Notes under the pieces: generated by a model
What the model was told of the DNA's origin: nothing
The model's input: only the letters and a program-made list of their open reading frames with translations
Databases searched by the model: none
In this document: in pieces, positions 31,387-41,174 of the stretch
How positions within the stretch are numbered: the stretch's first letter is position 1
Layout of the letters: each line of letters opens with the position of its first letter
Position numbers and translations under genes: made by a program
NCBI GenBank assembly: GCA_900314995.1
Contig: OMXK01000048.1
Span: forward strand, 1 to 48,105
DNA: 48,105 bases
Direction: 5' to 3'
From: an uncultured Prevotella sp.
GTDB lineage: Bacteria; Bacteroidota; Bacteroidia; Bacteroidales; Bacteroidaceae

Positions 31387-32292
31387 ATGAAAAAGAAGAT
31401 TTACATCGCCGGATGCGGCGGTATGTTAGGTGAGGCTTTCTACCAGCAGTTCAAGGACGATTATATCATCAAATGCACGGATAAGGACGTGAATGCCGAC
31501 TGGCTCTCGTTCCTGGACTTCCGCGACTATGATGCCTATCGTAAGGACGTGGAGGAGTTTCAGCCCGACTATCTGTTCCATCTGGGTGCTTACACCGATT
31601 TGGAGTGGTGTGAGCAGAATGCCGATGAGGTGTACCTGACAAACACATTGTGCGTAGAGAATGCGGTCTATATCGCCAACTCGCTGGATATCCCCATGCT
31701 GTATATCAGTACGGCTGGTATCTTTGACGGCAAGAAACAACTGTATGACGACTGGGATACGCCGAACCCGCTGGGCGTTTATGCCCGCTCGAAGTATATG
31801 GGTGAGCGCTTCGTGGTGGAAAATGCCCGCAGATACCTCGTCTGCCGTGCAGGCTGGATGATGGGCTCGGGGCCGACGAAGGACAAGAAGTTCATCCAGA
31901 AGATCATGAAGCAGCTGAAGGAGGGCAAGAAAGAACTCTTCATCGTGAACGACAAGGACGGTACGCCTACCTATACGCAGGACTTCGCCAAGACGGTGAA
32001 GAACCTGATCCAGAAGGAGTACTGGGGACTGTATAACTGCGTGTGCGGCGGTCAGACAAGCCGTCTGGAGGTCTGTCAGGAGATGCTGAAGATCCTGGGC
32101 TTGGAGCAGGAGGTGAAGATCAACGTGGTGACATCCGACTACTTTGCCAAGGAGTATTTCGCAGAGCGTCCTGCCTGTGAGCGCCTTTGGACCCGTAAGC
32201 TGAACCTTCGCGGGGTGAACGCCATGCGCGACTGGCACGTGGCCCTGAAAGACTATCTGGACAATTACTATAAGGACTATCTGAATGGATAA
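31387..32292 (+). CDS. RmlD-like NAD(P)-dependent sugar-nucleotide reductase
   Basis: 301 residues of the short-chain dehydrogenase RmlD group. The nucleotide-binding motif is A-G-C-G-G-M-L-G-E-A-F (8-18); the catalytic Tyr-Lys pair is in Y-A-R-S-K-Y-M-G-E (about 137-145), with S-T-A-G-I-F-D-G upstream. dTDP-4-dehydrorhamnose reductase is the best-known activity, but the later part (T-P-T-Y-T-Q-D-F-A) is shared by several RmlD-like enzymes, and the other rhamnose genes are not adjacent (rfbA is 22 kb away). Its stop overlaps the start of the serine acetyltransferase gene (ATGGATAA). Confidence 0.82.
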   Translation: MKKKIYIAGCGGMLGEAFYQQFKDDYIIKCTDKDVNADWLSFLDFRDYDAYRKDVEEFQPDYLFHLGAYTDLEWCEQNADEVYLTNTLCVENAVYIANSLDIPMLYISTAGIFDGKKQLYDDWDTPNPLGVYARSKYMGERFVVENARRYLVCRAGWMMGSGPTKDKKFIQKIMKQLKEGKKELFIVNDKDGTPTYTQDFAKTVKNLIQKEYWGLYNCVCGGQTSRLEVCQEMLKILGLEQEVKINVVTSDYFAKEYFAERPACERLWTRKLNLRGVNAMRDWHVALKDYLDNYYKDYLNG

Positions 32293-33205
32293 GGAAACGA
32301 TGAACGACGTGCTGCGCAGGAACGTGGCGCTGTTGTCGAAACAAACGGAGAAGGAGGTGGGGATGATGCCTGCCACAGAGGCACCCTTGCCGTCGGTAGA
32401 GATGGTGAAGGAAATCGTTGTGCTGGTGAAGAACATCATCTTCCCCGACTATTTCAACAAGCGACAGCCTGACGAGTCGATCCGCTCGTATTATATCGGT
32501 GTGCACATGGAGCAGCTGATGACGCTGCTGGTGAAGCAGATTGCCCACGGCCTGCAGTTCTGTGAGGACTGTGAGGCAAACCGCACGAAGGCACAGGTAT
32601 ATGGAGAGGCGGAAAAGCTTGCGTTGCAGTTCGTCGATGCGCTTCCTGAAATAAAGCGGCTGCTGTATACCGACGTGCAGGCGATGTTCGACAACGACCC
32701 TGCTGCGCCAAACTACGGTGAGGTGATCTTCAGCTATCCCTGTGTGAATGCGATGACACACTACCGCATCGCCCACAAACTGCACGAACTGCAAGTGCCT
32801 GTAATCCCCAGGATTATTACGGAGCTGGCGCACTCAAAGACGGGTATCGACATCCATCCAGGAGCTAAGATTGGCGAGTACTTCTCGATCGATCATGGTA
32901 CGGGCGTGGTGATAGGCGAGACAACGATTATCGGCAACCACGTGACGCTGTATCAGGGTGTGACGCTGGGTGCGAAGAGCTTCAAGTACGACGAACAGGG
33001 CAACATGCTGAACGTGCCACGCCATCCGATTATTGAAAACAATGTGACTATATATTCCAACGCCTCGATTCTGGGGCGCATCACCATCGGCCACAATTCT
33101 GTGATTGGTGGTAACATCTGGCTGACACATAGCGTGCCGCCTTATTCCAGAATCCAACAATCGAAGGCTGTAGATGCCGGCTTCACAGACGGTGCCGGCA
33201 TCTAA
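32285..33205 (+). CDS. cysE: Serine O-acetyltransferase (CysE/EpsC type)
   Basis: 306 residues. An N-terminal helical domain (about 1-175) is followed by a left-handed beta-helix with hexapeptide repeats (H-P-G-A-K-I-G-E-Y-F-S-I-D-H-G, V-V-I-G-E-T-T-I-I-G). The D-H-G-T-G-V-V-I-G-E segment contains the catalytic His. It acetylates serine for cysteine synthesis. The longer N-terminus matches the EpsC/SAT variety of Bacteroidetes. It is coupled to the RmlD-like gene by an 8-bp overlap, a linkage without obvious pathway meaning. Its last codons lie in the terminator region. Confidence 0.9.
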   Translation: MDKETMNDVLRRNVALLSKQTEKEVGMMPATEAPLPSVEMVKEIVVLVKNIIFPDYFNKRQPDESIRSYYIGVHMEQLMTLLVKQIAHGLQFCEDCEANRTKAQVYGEAEKLALQFVDALPEIKRLLYTDVQAMFDNDPAAPNYGEVIFSYPCVNAMTHYRIAHKLHELQVPVIPRIITELAHSKTGIDIHPGAKIGEYFSIDHGTGVVIGETTIIGNHVTLYQGVTLGAKSFKYDEQGNMLNVPRHPIIENNVTIYSNASILGRITIGHNSVIGGNIWLTHSVPPYSRIQQSKAVDAGFTDGAGI

Positions 33206-33216
33206 GCCGTCTTTTT
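33188..33216 (+). terminator. Terminator overlapping the cysE stop
   Basis: GACGG (33188-33192) pairs with CCGTC (33207-33211) followed by TTTTT. A competing stem, AGATGCCGGC (33172-33181) with GCCGGCATCT (33194-33203), sits inside the last codons. Confidence 0.65.
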
Positions 33217-33250
33217 CAGGGTAAGACTTTGCGATGACTGCGGATGAACA

Positions 33251-33889
33251 TTATTTCTTTGCGGCCATCTCGTTGAGGGCCTTGGCAAAGGTGCCTGTGG
33301 CGAAACTCTTGCCTTCTTCACCGATGTAGACATCGGTGCTGTCGCCGGCTTCTCCTTCAGCACTACGCGTGCGCCAGCGCCAATCCCAGTCATCGTAATA
33401 GCTGTCGTAACGGTAGTCATCCCAACGCCAGCTAGAGTTGCTGTAGAGATCGAATACGTAGTCGCGGTTATCCCAGTCGTACATCGTCCCGTGGAAGTGG
33501 CTGTAGCTGATAGAGTAGTCGCGCCAGTCTATGCGTACGTCATTCCAGGTACGATCATCGTAGTAGATATAGATGTTGCCGTTGCGTATCTCCCAGCGGA
33601 AAGAGCTATAGGCCCTGTTGCGGCGATCACGGTAGTCGTAGTCGCACTCCTCGCCCCGACCATGCGTGGCTTCGCCATATCTGTCGTAATAGTCGGCCTC
33701 GAAGCGCCAGACGGTACGATAGTCTCCATCGCGGAAGGCTTCACCCCAGCGATTGACGTAGTATGTTCTGAGGTCTCCCTCCCAGTCGACACCGGTAAGG
33801 CGGCGTGCGATTTCCTGGTCTGTCTCGCAGCTGGTCATTGTGAATCCTGCGAGTACCATCATCATTGCGTAGAAGAAATACTTTTTCAT
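33251..33889 (-). CDS. Tyr/Asp/Arg/Trp-rich lipoprotein
   Basis: 212 residues. The signal ends at Cys21 (M-T-S-C-E-T-D-Q-E). After a short segment (T-G-V-D-W-E-G-D-L), the rest is extremely rich in Tyr, Asp, Arg and Trp, with runs such as R-W-D-D-Y-R-Y-D-S-Y-Y-D-D-W-D-W-R-W. Embedded pieces such as N-G-N-I-Y-I-Y-Y-D-D-R-T-W look like strands of a lipocalin- or calycin-like beta fold. I do not recognise the family with certainty. It faces cysE convergently and has its own promoter. Confidence 0.8.
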   Translation of the reverse strand: MKKYFFYAMMMVLAGFTMTSCETDQEIARRLTGVDWEGDLRTYYVNRWGEAFRDGDYRTVWRFEADYYDRYGEATHGRGEECDYDYRDRRNRAYSSFRWEIRNGNIYIYYDDRTWNDVRIDWRDYSISYSHFHGTMYDWDNRDYVFDLYSNSSWRWDDYRYDSYYDDWDWRWRTRSAEGEAGDSTDVYIGEEGKSFATGTFAKALNEMAAKK

Positions 33890-33916
33890 AATCGTACAGT
33901 TTTATTGATTTCTGGT

Positions 33917-33925
33917 GCAAAGATA
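33917..33925 (-). promoter_or_regulatory. -7 promoter element of the Tyr/Asp-rich lipoprotein
   Basis: The minus strand reads TATCTTTGC, 28 bp upstream of the ATG at 33889. Confidence 0.65.
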
Positions 33926-33980
33926 GACAGAAAACGATAGCGGACAAAGAGATTTCTCCTAAACGTAGATAGGGATTTCC

Positions 33981-35255
33981 CTATTCATGTTTCTTCTTGC
34001 CAAATTCGGGGTCGATCTTCAGCATGGCTGTGACGATGTAGGTCATGGCGCAGGCAGCAACCACGATAAGGAAGAACACAGGGTAGCCGACGGCCTCTTG
34101 CAGGGCACCGGCAAAGAGACCGGGAATCATCATCGAGAGGGCCATGAAGGCTGTGCAGAGGGCATAGTGGGCAGTCTTGTGCTCGCCCTGACTATAATAT
34201 ATAAGGTATAGCATGTAGGCGGAGAAACCGAAGCCATAGCCAAATTGTTCGATGAATACACAGACGTTGACAATCATGAGGCTCTCGGGCAGAGCGTAGG
34301 AGAGGTAGACGTAGACAAGGTCGGGTAGGGTGATAGCCATCACCATCGGCCAGAGCCAACGCTTGAGACCGTCACGACTGGCGACGATACCGCCAAGGAT
34401 ACCGCCGAGCGTCAGTCCGACGACACCGACGGTGCCCTGAACAAGCCCGTATTCAGCAGGGGATAGTCCGAGACCGCCTTTCGTAGTTGCGTCAATCAGG
34501 AACAAGGCACTCACCTTGGCCAGCAGTCCCTCCGGCATGCGGTAAAAGAGCATGAAGCAGATGCCTGCCCATACCTGAGGCTTCTGGAAGAAGGTCTTGA
34601 GCGTATACCAGAACTCCTGCAGGATACGACTGCCGGTCATTTTCTCTATGCCCTTGTCTTCCGAAGGGCGTGGCAGGATATAGTGGTGCCACAGCCAGAA
34701 TGCGATAAAGAGGCCTGCCATGCCGTAGAACATGATGCTCCAGGAGTATTTGATGTTGCGCGTGACAACCTCCAGATTGCCGGCAAGCATCACGAGCAGT
34801 CCCTGTCCGACAATAGTGGCAATGCGGTAGAATGTGGAGCGGATGCCTACGAAGTATGCCTGATCGTGCTCTTTAAGGCCGAGCATATAAAAGCCGTCGG
34901 CAGCGATATCATGGGTGGCGCTGGCAAAGGCCATGAGCCAGAAGAAGGCCAGAGAGCCCTGCAGCCAGTAGGGGGCTGGGATGGTAAAGGCAACACCTCC
35001 AAGAGAGGCGCCGATGAGTAACTGCATCGTGACAATCCACCAGCGTTTGGTCTTGATGATATCGATGAAAGGACTCCACAGGGGCTTGATGACCCATGGC
35101 AGGTAGAGCCAGGAGGTGTAGAGGGTGATGTCGGTGTTGGACAGTCCCAACCGTTTGTACATGATGAGTGAAATGGTCATTACCGCCACATAAGGCAGAC
35201 CTTCTGCGAAGTAGAGGGTGGGCACCCATGCCCAAGGGTTTTTCTGTTTATTCAT
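33981..35255 (-). CDS. AmpG-like muropeptide permease (MFS)
   Basis: About 424 residues with twelve membrane segments, MFS fold. N-terminal [11 protein letters not shown] and [12 protein letters not shown] match AmpG, which imports anhydro-muropeptides for peptidoglycan recycling. D-I-A-A-D-G-F in segment 4 is also AmpG-like. The ATG at 35253-35255 overlaps the upstream fusion gene's stop (ATGAATAA); an earlier ATG at 35276 would give a larger overlap. Coupling to a SpoIID-domain protein strengthens the peptidoglycan link. Confidence 0.85.
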   Translation of the reverse strand: MNKQKNPWAWVPTLYFAEGLPYVAVMTISLIMYKRLGLSNTDITLYTSWLYLPWVIKPLWSPFIDIIKTKRWWIVTMQLLIGASLGGVAFTIPAPYWLQGSLAFFWLMAFASATHDIAADGFYMLGLKEHDQAYFVGIRSTFYRIATIVGQGLLVMLAGNLEVVTRNIKYSWSIMFYGMAGLFIAFWLWHHYILPRPSEDKGIEKMTGSRILQEFWYTLKTFFQKPQVWAGICFMLFYRMPEGLLAKVSALFLIDATTKGGLGLSPAEYGLVQGTVGVVGLTLGGILGGIVASRDGLKRWLWPMVMAITLPDLVYVYLSYALPESLMIVNVCVFIEQFGYGFGFSAYMLYLIYYSQGEHKTAHYALCTAFMALSMMIPGLFAGALQEAVGYPVFFLIVVAACAMTYIVTAMLKIDPEFGKKKHE

Positions 35256-38200
35256 AAAGTTGATTGATTTTTGCATTGCGATAATAGAAAAGGAGAATCT
35301 CGTCGTAGGTCTTGCCTTGCTCGCCCATGACGGCAGCTCCTATCTGGCAGAGGCCTACACCATGTCCCCAACCCTTGCCATGCAGGATGAAACGGTCGCC
35401 CTGACGCTCTACGTCGAAAGCAGAGGACAGCAGGTGAGTCTCGCTGAGGGCACGGCGGATCTCGAGTTCCTTGCCGATGGTGAAGGTCTTTTTCGTGCCG
35501 ACAATCTTCAGTTTCCAGATACGTCCGCTTTTGCCTCGCTCGAGCGGGACAAGATCCTGTATCTCTCCAAAATCTTCCTTCAGCTTGCGGCTGATAAGTT
35601 CAGAGAGCTCTGCCTGGGAGTATTCTACAGTCCAGCGATAGAAGTCGGGCGTCTCTTGATCGAAGTCGTTGAGCACTTGTTTGAGGATGGTCTTATCGCT
35701 GGTGTTACAGTAGGGGTCAGCAAAAGATACGAGATAGGGCTTGGGCGTGTCTTCCCAACAGTACTGGAATTCCTCTGTCTGACCGCCACAGCACTTGGAG
35801 AAACGGGCATCGCAGATCTCATTCTCATAGGTAAGTACCTGTCCGCGGGTCTCGCTAATGGCTTCTGCCACCTGCTTGTTGCTGGCCTTTGTGATGCCCT
35901 GATAACGCTGGCAATGGTCATCGGCACAGACATCAAAGATGGTGTGATCCTCGCGATCGTACCAGCGGATAAGCTCATCATCCTTCTTCGTAAAAGAGAA
36001 GAAGCTGTCGCCACCTTGTTCGTGCCGACGACGTTTCTCGATCTGAGCCAACAGCCATGAACGGCTGATGACTGCATGAGCCTTCAGGAACTCCAGGGAG
36101 GCGGAGGCAGACATCTCGCTGGAGATGACACTCGTCAGATAACGTTCTACAGGTAGCTGGTTAATCGCCACGATATGATCGGACTCAACGATGATGTGGA
36201 GGGTACCCTCGAAGGTCTGGGTCTCCTGACGCTCCCAATGGAAATTCACGCCGATAGTGACATCCTCCAAAGAGAAAGAGGCACCTTCCTCCTGTGGGGT
36301 GAATGTGAGGTTGCGATATTGGGTGCCCCGCCAAAGGATGCCACCCTCGGCAAACTCGACAGTCTGGGGACCCGTGATGATCTCACCCTTGGCCACATAG
36401 GGGCTATTAAGCATAAAGCTGATCTTCTGGCCGCTGACAATACCCACGGTGACGTCGGGCTCCTTGGCATTGAAGGTCGGCCTCTGCTCATTGACGGTAT
36501 TGCTGGCCTTCAGACGGTCGATGACCTGAAGGAGTTCGTCTTTTGTGAGCGCAACCTCTTGGAGGATACTCAGCGCCATTTCCGGGGAGAGCCGCTCGTA
36601 GTCTTCCTGACGGGGGGTGATGATCAGTCCTGCCATATCGAGGGCTCCCGGACTGATGAGATATTGGTCGATTCCCTGTGTGAAGTAACAGCTGGGACGA
36701 TGTTTGCGACGGGGGAAAACCACGGAGAGGTAATCATCGTCATGACGCCAGCTGACGATATTCATCATGGGCTCTGTCTCGTCTTCGCGCTGAGGAAGCG
36801 ACTCATACAGGCGGCGGAACAACTGTTCATCACCATATTGCGAACGACTGGTGATCAGCAAGGCTGGACAGGGATACTCTTCGATAAGGGAGATACGCTC
36901 GTTGTCGTTGAGGCTGATGATCTCCTTGAGGTTGCGGCTCAATCGCTGCCAAGCCATCTGTAAGGGCAGCAGACCACTCGTGCCAGCCTGGAAATGGGCA
37001 TGGTCGGGGGCTGAAGCACCACACTTCGGACCATTGTAGAAGACCATCAACTCTGGGTATTCCTCAAGGATCTTATGGATTTCGCCATACGATTCCAGGA
37101 TGAGTTGTGGCTCATGCTTGACGCAAGGAATCGTGAAATGGATAGGCAGGATGGGGAAGGGGTTGACAAGCAGGTCATAGCGGCTGTCAATATTCTTCTT
37201 CACCTGTTCCTTCGGACGGTTCTGCTCACAGAGAAAACAGGGACGCTGGGCGAGCGCTTCCTTCGAGATAGCGGCACCTGTGGAAACGATACGGGCAGGA
37301 TTCCATTGCACCTGAATGGCAGAGGCTCCTACGGCTAATTCGCGGGTCTTCACATTTCGCAGATCCTGATAGCGACGGCGGGCATCATCCCACTTTTCCA
37401 ACTGGCGGTTGAAGAAACGTTGCAGGGGAGAGTCGTTCATCAGATCCTGTTTGCCCTGCAGCATCTGCTGACGGGCGAGAATCTCGAGTGTACGCAACTG
37501 ATCCTTATAGCGGTTGTTGGCATTGATCTTGTCAATAGAGAGGGCGGCATCGCTGTTGCCTCCCCAACGTCGGCAGAGATAGAGTTCGGTAAAGATGCGG
37601 CCAATGCGGTAATGACGTGAGAAAATGAGTCCCAGGGCATAATCTTCGCCATAGCTGGTATTCGGGAAGCCAATCTGTCGCAATAGAGGGGTGAAGAATG
37701 CGCGTGGCGCACCCAGGCCGTTGATGCGCAAGGCATTGTTGGGGCCATTGTCGTCAGTCCACTCTGCATGGTCGATGAGTCCTGGCGGAAGGGTGTTGAG
37801 GTCGAAATCGCACATGCGGTAGGAACCAATCACCATCGCCGCGTTCTGCTTATAGAAGGTGTCCACCACCTGCTGTAAGGTCTTGGGTGAGGAATAGAGG
37901 TCGTCGGAGTCGAGTTGAACGGCAAATCGCCCACAGCGGTCATCGTGGATGGCTTTATTCCAACAGCCGCCAATGCCCAGATCCGTGCGATCTGGGATGA
38001 TGTGGACGAGTCGGTCATCATGGAAACTCTTCAGCAACTCTGTTGTCTTGTCGGTAGAGTGGTTGTCGACCACTATCACATTATACTTGAAGCTTGTCTT
38101 CTGTGAAAGTGCGCTGTTTACGGCGTCGCAAATGGTCTTCTCCCGGTTGTAGACGGGGATGATGACTGATGCCTCGACATCGAACTCCTGCTCGTTGAAG

Positions 38201-38916
38201 TCAGGACGGCGGTAATAGGATGGATAGATCTTTGCCCCGATTTCTGCCAGATGGGCTGTCGCTACCTGTTCCATCTCTATCTGCACCTCGCGATTGCGGG
38301 GATTCACATAGTCGAACTGCTTGACGCCAGAAGCACGGGTGTCCTGTTCTTCCTCGGTATAGAGCTTCTCATTGATATGGAACAGCTTTCCGTTACGACT
38401 AAGGAAGAGCCGGAGGTCATAAAGGCCGGCATACTGATAATCGTGCTCGCCAGCCTGCATGGCAAAGGTGTGGAACAGGGAGGTCTTGATGAGAATCAGA
38501 CTGCCGAAATCGAAGTCATCGCGGATACTGCCGAGCTGGTAATCGATGACAGGATGCTCCCGACGTTCTCCTTCGATGAGGTCATAGTGGTCGGCGTAGG
38601 CCATTGCAGCATCCGCATCTGAGGCGATGCGCAACAAACGGTCGAGGGCGCCTTCGCCCAGAATGAGCTGGGTAGGCTTTGTCTGTAGCAGCACGTAGTC
38701 TGCCTTGGCATTTTCAGCGATGCTCATCAGGGTGTTGCTACTCGTCAGGTTGTCTACTTGCAACTGTTGCCAGTCTGAATGCGCCTTTTTCGGCAATGGA
38801 TCGGATGTCAACAGACAGATATTCTGTATTGTCTTGCTAGCTCTCAGTTGGGCAATAATAGGCGCGACGGCCTGAAAGTCGCTGCAAGGCAAAAAGCAGT
38901 CTATTTTTTCTCTCAT
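35248..38916 (-). CDS. GT2 - DUF4922 - SpoIID three-part fusion protein
   Basis: 1222 residues. Residues 1-240 look like a divergent GT2-type domain. About 245-480 is a clear GT2 glycosyltransferase ([12 protein letters not shown], then [17 protein letters not shown]). About 555-800 is DUF4922 with [11 protein letters not shown] and [10 protein letters not shown], whose H-A-H-F-Q matches the H-x-H-x-Q of GalT/HIT transferases. About 890-1215 is a SpoIID/LytB domain ([13 protein letters not shown] and [10 protein letters not shown]). No signal peptide or membrane segment is visible, although SpoIID domains normally act on the cell wall. AmpG-like permease gene follows with coupled translation. 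Confidence 0.85.
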   Translation of the reverse strand: MREKIDCFLPCSDFQAVAPIIAQLRASKTIQNICLLTSDPLPKKAHSDWQQLQVDNLTSSNTLMSIAENAKADYVLLQTKPTQLILGEGALDRLLRIASDADAAMAYADHYDLIEGERREHPVIDYQLGSIRDDFDFGSLILIKTSLFHTFAMQAGEHDYQYAGLYDLRLFLSRNGKLFHINEKLYTEEEQDTRASGVKQFDYVNPRNREVQIEMEQVATAHLAEIGAKIYPSYYRRPDFNEQEFDVEASVIIPVYNREKTICDAVNSALSQKTSFKYNVIVVDNHSTDKTTELLKSFHDDRLVHIIPDRTDLGIGGCWNKAIHDDRCGRFAVQLDSDDLYSSPKTLQQVVDTFYKQNAAMVIGSYRMCDFDLNTLPPGLIDHAEWTDDNGPNNALRINGLGAPRAFFTPLLRQIGFPNTSYGEDYALGLIFSRHYRIGRIFTELYLCRRWGGNSDAALSIDKINANNRYKDQLRTLEILARQQMLQGKQDLMNDSPLQRFFNRQLEKWDDARRRYQDLRNVKTRELAVGASAIQVQWNPARIVSTGAAISKEALAQRPCFLCEQNRPKEQVKKNIDSRYDLLVNPFPILPIHFTIPCVKHEPQLILESYGEIHKILEEYPELMVFYNGPKCGASAPDHAHFQAGTSGLLPLQMAWQRLSRNLKEIISLNDNERISLIEEYPCPALLITSRSQYGDEQLFRRLYESLPQREDETEPMMNIVSWRHDDDYLSVVFPRRKHRPSCYFTQGIDQYLISPGALDMAGLIITPRQEDYERLSPEMALSILQEVALTKDELLQVIDRLKASNTVNEQRPTFNAKEPDVTVGIVSGQKISFMLNSPYVAKGEIITGPQTVEFAEGGILWRGTQYRNLTFTPQEEGASFSLEDVTIGVNFHWERQETQTFEGTLHIIVESDHIVAINQLPVERYLTSVISSEMSASASLEFLKAHAVISRSWLLAQIEKRRRHEQGGDSFFSFTKKDDELIRWYDREDHTIFDVCADDHCQRYQGITKASNKQVAEAISETRGQVLTYENEICDARFSKCCGGQTEEFQYCWEDTPKPYLVSFADPYCNTSDKTILKQVLNDFDQETPDFYRWTVEYSQAELSELISRKLKEDFGEIQDLVPLERGKSGRIWKLKIVGTKKTFTIGKELEIRRALSETHLLSSAFDVERQGDRFILHGKGWGHGVGLCQIGAAVMGEQGKTYDEILLFYYRNAKINQLYE

Positions 38917-38990
38917 GGGTAATATTTAGTAATTTATGCGCAAAATTCGCAATATTTTCCGAGAATACCAAAAAAATCAAGAATTATTTG

Positions 38991-38998
38991 TACCTTTG
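38991..38998 (+). promoter_or_regulatory. -7 promoter element of rlmN
   Basis: TACCTTTG, 17 bp before the ATG at 39016. The fusion gene on the other strand starts 75 bp away with no equally good element. Confidence 0.6.
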
Positions 38999-39015
38999 TG
39001 CCCAAATTATAGTAA

Positions 39016-40056
39016 ATGCAGCAAGAAAAGAAAGCATTATTAGGGTTGTCGCTCGATGAACTGAAGACTGTTGTGAAGTCTTTGGGCATGCCCCAGTTTA
39101 CGGCCAAACAGATTGCGGGCTGGCTCTATCAGCAGCATGTTGGTGGCATCGACGAGATGACAAACATCTCGAAAGTGAACCGCGAACGGCTTGCTGAACA
39201 GTATGTCGTTGGCGCTAAGCCCCCGATTGACTGTCAACGCTCAAAGGATGGAACGGTGAAGTACCTCTTTCCTGTGGCTGACGGGAAATTTGTGGAGACT
39301 GTCTATATACCTGAACACGACAGGGCAACTCTTTGTGTCTCTTGTCAGGTGGGATGTAAGATGAATTGTCTGTTCTGCCAGACGGGAAAACAAGGCTTTG
39401 AGGGAAGTCTCTCGGCGGGTGAGATCTTGAACCAGATCTATGCCTTGCCAGAACGGGAGACACTGACCAACATCGTGTTTATGGGTCAGGGAGAGCCGAT
39501 GGACAATCTCGATAATGTGCTTCGTGCAACGGAGATCCTTACTGCTGATTATGGCTATGCGTGGAGTCCGAAGCGCATTACGGTGAGTAGCGTGGGAATC
39601 AAAGGCAAACTGAAGCGGTTCCTCGACGAGAGTGAGTGTCATGTGGCTATCTCGATGCATTCGCCCTTGCCTGAACAACGACGGCAATTGATGCCGGCAG
39701 AGCGGCAGATGTCGATTACAGAGGTCGTAGCCCTGCTGAAACAGTATGATTTCACCCACCAGCGACGCTGTTCCTTTGAGTACATCTGTTTTGCAGGACT
39801 GAATGATACAATGACCCATGCCCGTGAGATTGTCAAGTTGCTCGAAGGACTGGAATGCAGGGTGAATCTCATCCGTTTCCACGAGATTCCTGATGTAGAC
39901 TTACCTGGTGCTGACGAACAGCGGATGGAAAGTCTGCGTGACTATCTCACCAAACACGGGGTCTTTACGACTATCCGAGCCAGCAGGGGTCAGGATATCT
40001 TTGCTGCCTGTGGCCTGCTGTCAACTGCGAAGAAAAATGAAGATTTGAAAAATTGA
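39016..40056 (+). CDS. rlmN: 23S rRNA/tRNA adenine-C2 methyltransferase RlmN
   Basis: 346 residues, standard length. The radical-SAM cluster motif is C-K-M-N-C-L-F-C (C-x3-C-x2-C, about residues 114-121). G-Q-G-E-P-M-D-N and the C-terminal A-A-C-G-L-L, with the methyl-carrying Cys, are also present. It methylates A2503 of 23S rRNA and A37 of some tRNAs. pdxA-like gene starts 3 bp downstream, so they are probably co-transcribed. Confidence 0.95.
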   Translation: MQQEKKALLGLSLDELKTVVKSLGMPQFTAKQIAGWLYQQHVGGIDEMTNISKVNRERLAEQYVVGAKPPIDCQRSKDGTVKYLFPVADGKFVETVYIPEHDRATLCVSCQVGCKMNCLFCQTGKQGFEGSLSAGEILNQIYALPERETLTNIVFMGQGEPMDNLDNVLRATEILTADYGYAWSPKRITVSSVGIKGKLKRFLDESECHVAISMHSPLPEQRRQLMPAERQMSITEVVALLKQYDFTHQRRCSFEYICFAGLNDTMTHAREIVKLLEGLECRVNLIRFHEIPDVDLPGADEQRMESLRDYLTKHGVFTTIRASRGQDIFAACGLLSTAKKNEDLKN

Positions 40057-40059
40057 AAT

Positions 40060-41109
40060 ATGGAAGACAGAAAGATTCGCGTGGCAATCACGCACGGCGA
40101 TACCAACGGTATCGGATATGAGGTGATTCTCAGGGTATTTGAGTCCCCTGAGATGCTTGAGTTGTGTACACCTATTATATATGGTTCTCCTAAGGTGGCT
40201 GCCTATCATCGGAAAGCGATGGACTTGCAGACGCCTTACACGATCATCAATAACGCTGAGGAAGCCAAGGAGGATCGTGTGAACCTGCTCTCTACGTTTG
40301 ATGACGAGGTGAAGGTGGATTTCGGACAACCCACACCAGAATCAGCAGAGGCTGCGCGTAAGGCGATGAATCGTGCCAAGGAGGATATGCAGAAAGGACT
40401 TTTCGACGTGCTCGTGATGGCTCCTGTGGTACCCAACCGTAATCCTGTCAAAGATGACAAGGCCCTGACCGTCATGATCAGCAATATCGTGCGTATCGGT
40501 CTTGTAACCACTCACCTGCCTATCAAAGAGGTGGCCCAGGCCATTACCATTGATAAGATTGTTGGCAAAGCAACGATATTCCATCAGAGCCTGCGTCGTG
40601 ATTTCCGCATCTCGAACCCTCGTTTTGCTGTGCTTGCCTTGAATCCACAGGAGGGCGCTGAGGAGAAAGAGATCATCATCCCGGCTATCGAGGAACTGGA
40701 GAAACAGCACGTTCAGGCTTTTGGTCCCTATGCAGCTGACGAGTTCTTCGGACAGAGCCTCTATCTGTATTTCGACGGTGTGCTGGCTATGTATGACGAT
40801 CAGGGTGTCGTGCCTTTCAAGACACTCGCGCAAGAATACGGGGTGAAGATGAAGGCGGGTATCACAGCCATCTGTACTACTCCGGATCATGGCCCTGCCT
40901 TCGACATCGCTGGTAAGGGTATTGCCGATGAACAGAGCATGCGCCAGGCTATTTTCACGGCCATTGATATGTACCGTCATCGCCTGGATTACGACGAGCC
41001 CCTGGCTAATCCGCTGCCAAAACTCTTCCACGAAAAACGTGAGGATGGCGACAAGGCGCGCTTCGCTATCAGGGCGAAAGATCAGTTCAAGAAATCAGAC
41101 GAAAAGTGA
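40060..41109 (+). CDS. PdxA-family protein with missing catalytic motifs
   Basis: 349 residues. The overall match to 4-hydroxythreonine-4-phosphate dehydrogenase (vitamin B6 synthesis) is clear: T-H-G-D-T-N-G-I-G-Y-E (about 9-19), T-T-H-L-P-I (metal His), P-D-H-G-P-A-F-D-I-A-G-K-G. However, the P-G-H-T-E substrate loop is absent, N-P-H-A-G-E reads N-P-Q-E-G, and M-Y-H-D-Q-G reads M-Y-D-D-Q-G, so two of the three metal-binding histidines known from the E. coli enzyme are lost. The frame is clean, so this looks like divergence rather than decay. It may have another substrate or be inactive. No pdxJ is nearby. Confidence 0.82.
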   Translation: MEDRKIRVAITHGDTNGIGYEVILRVFESPEMLELCTPIIYGSPKVAAYHRKAMDLQTPYTIINNAEEAKEDRVNLLSTFDDEVKVDFGQPTPESAEAARKAMNRAKEDMQKGLFDVLVMAPVVPNRNPVKDDKALTVMISNIVRIGLVTTHLPIKEVAQAITIDKIVGKATIFHQSLRRDFRISNPRFAVLALNPQEGAEEKEIIIPAIEELEKQHVQAFGPYAADEFFGQSLYLYFDGVLAMYDDQGVVPFKTLAQEYGVKMKAGITAICTTPDHGPAFDIAGKGIADEQSMRQAIFTAIDMYRHRLDYDEPLANPLPKLFHEKREDGDKARFAIRAKDQFKKSDEK

Positions 41110-41158
41110 TTTTCCGTTAAAATTCTGCCAGAATTGCAGTTATTTCGGAAATATTGTG

Positions 41159-41166
41159 TAATTTTG
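41159..41166 (+). promoter_or_regulatory. -7 promoter element of the sigma-54 activator operon
   Basis: TAATTTTG lies 9 bp upstream of the ATG at 41175 and overlaps the in-frame ATG at 41154, which is therefore excluded as start. The leader would be nearly absent. Confidence 0.6.
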
Positions 41167-41174
41167 TCAGCTCA

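Noticed and set aside
31426-32439. A 337-codon open frame on the minus strand
   Set aside because: It is antisense to the RmlD-like and cysE genes, both of which have intact motifs.
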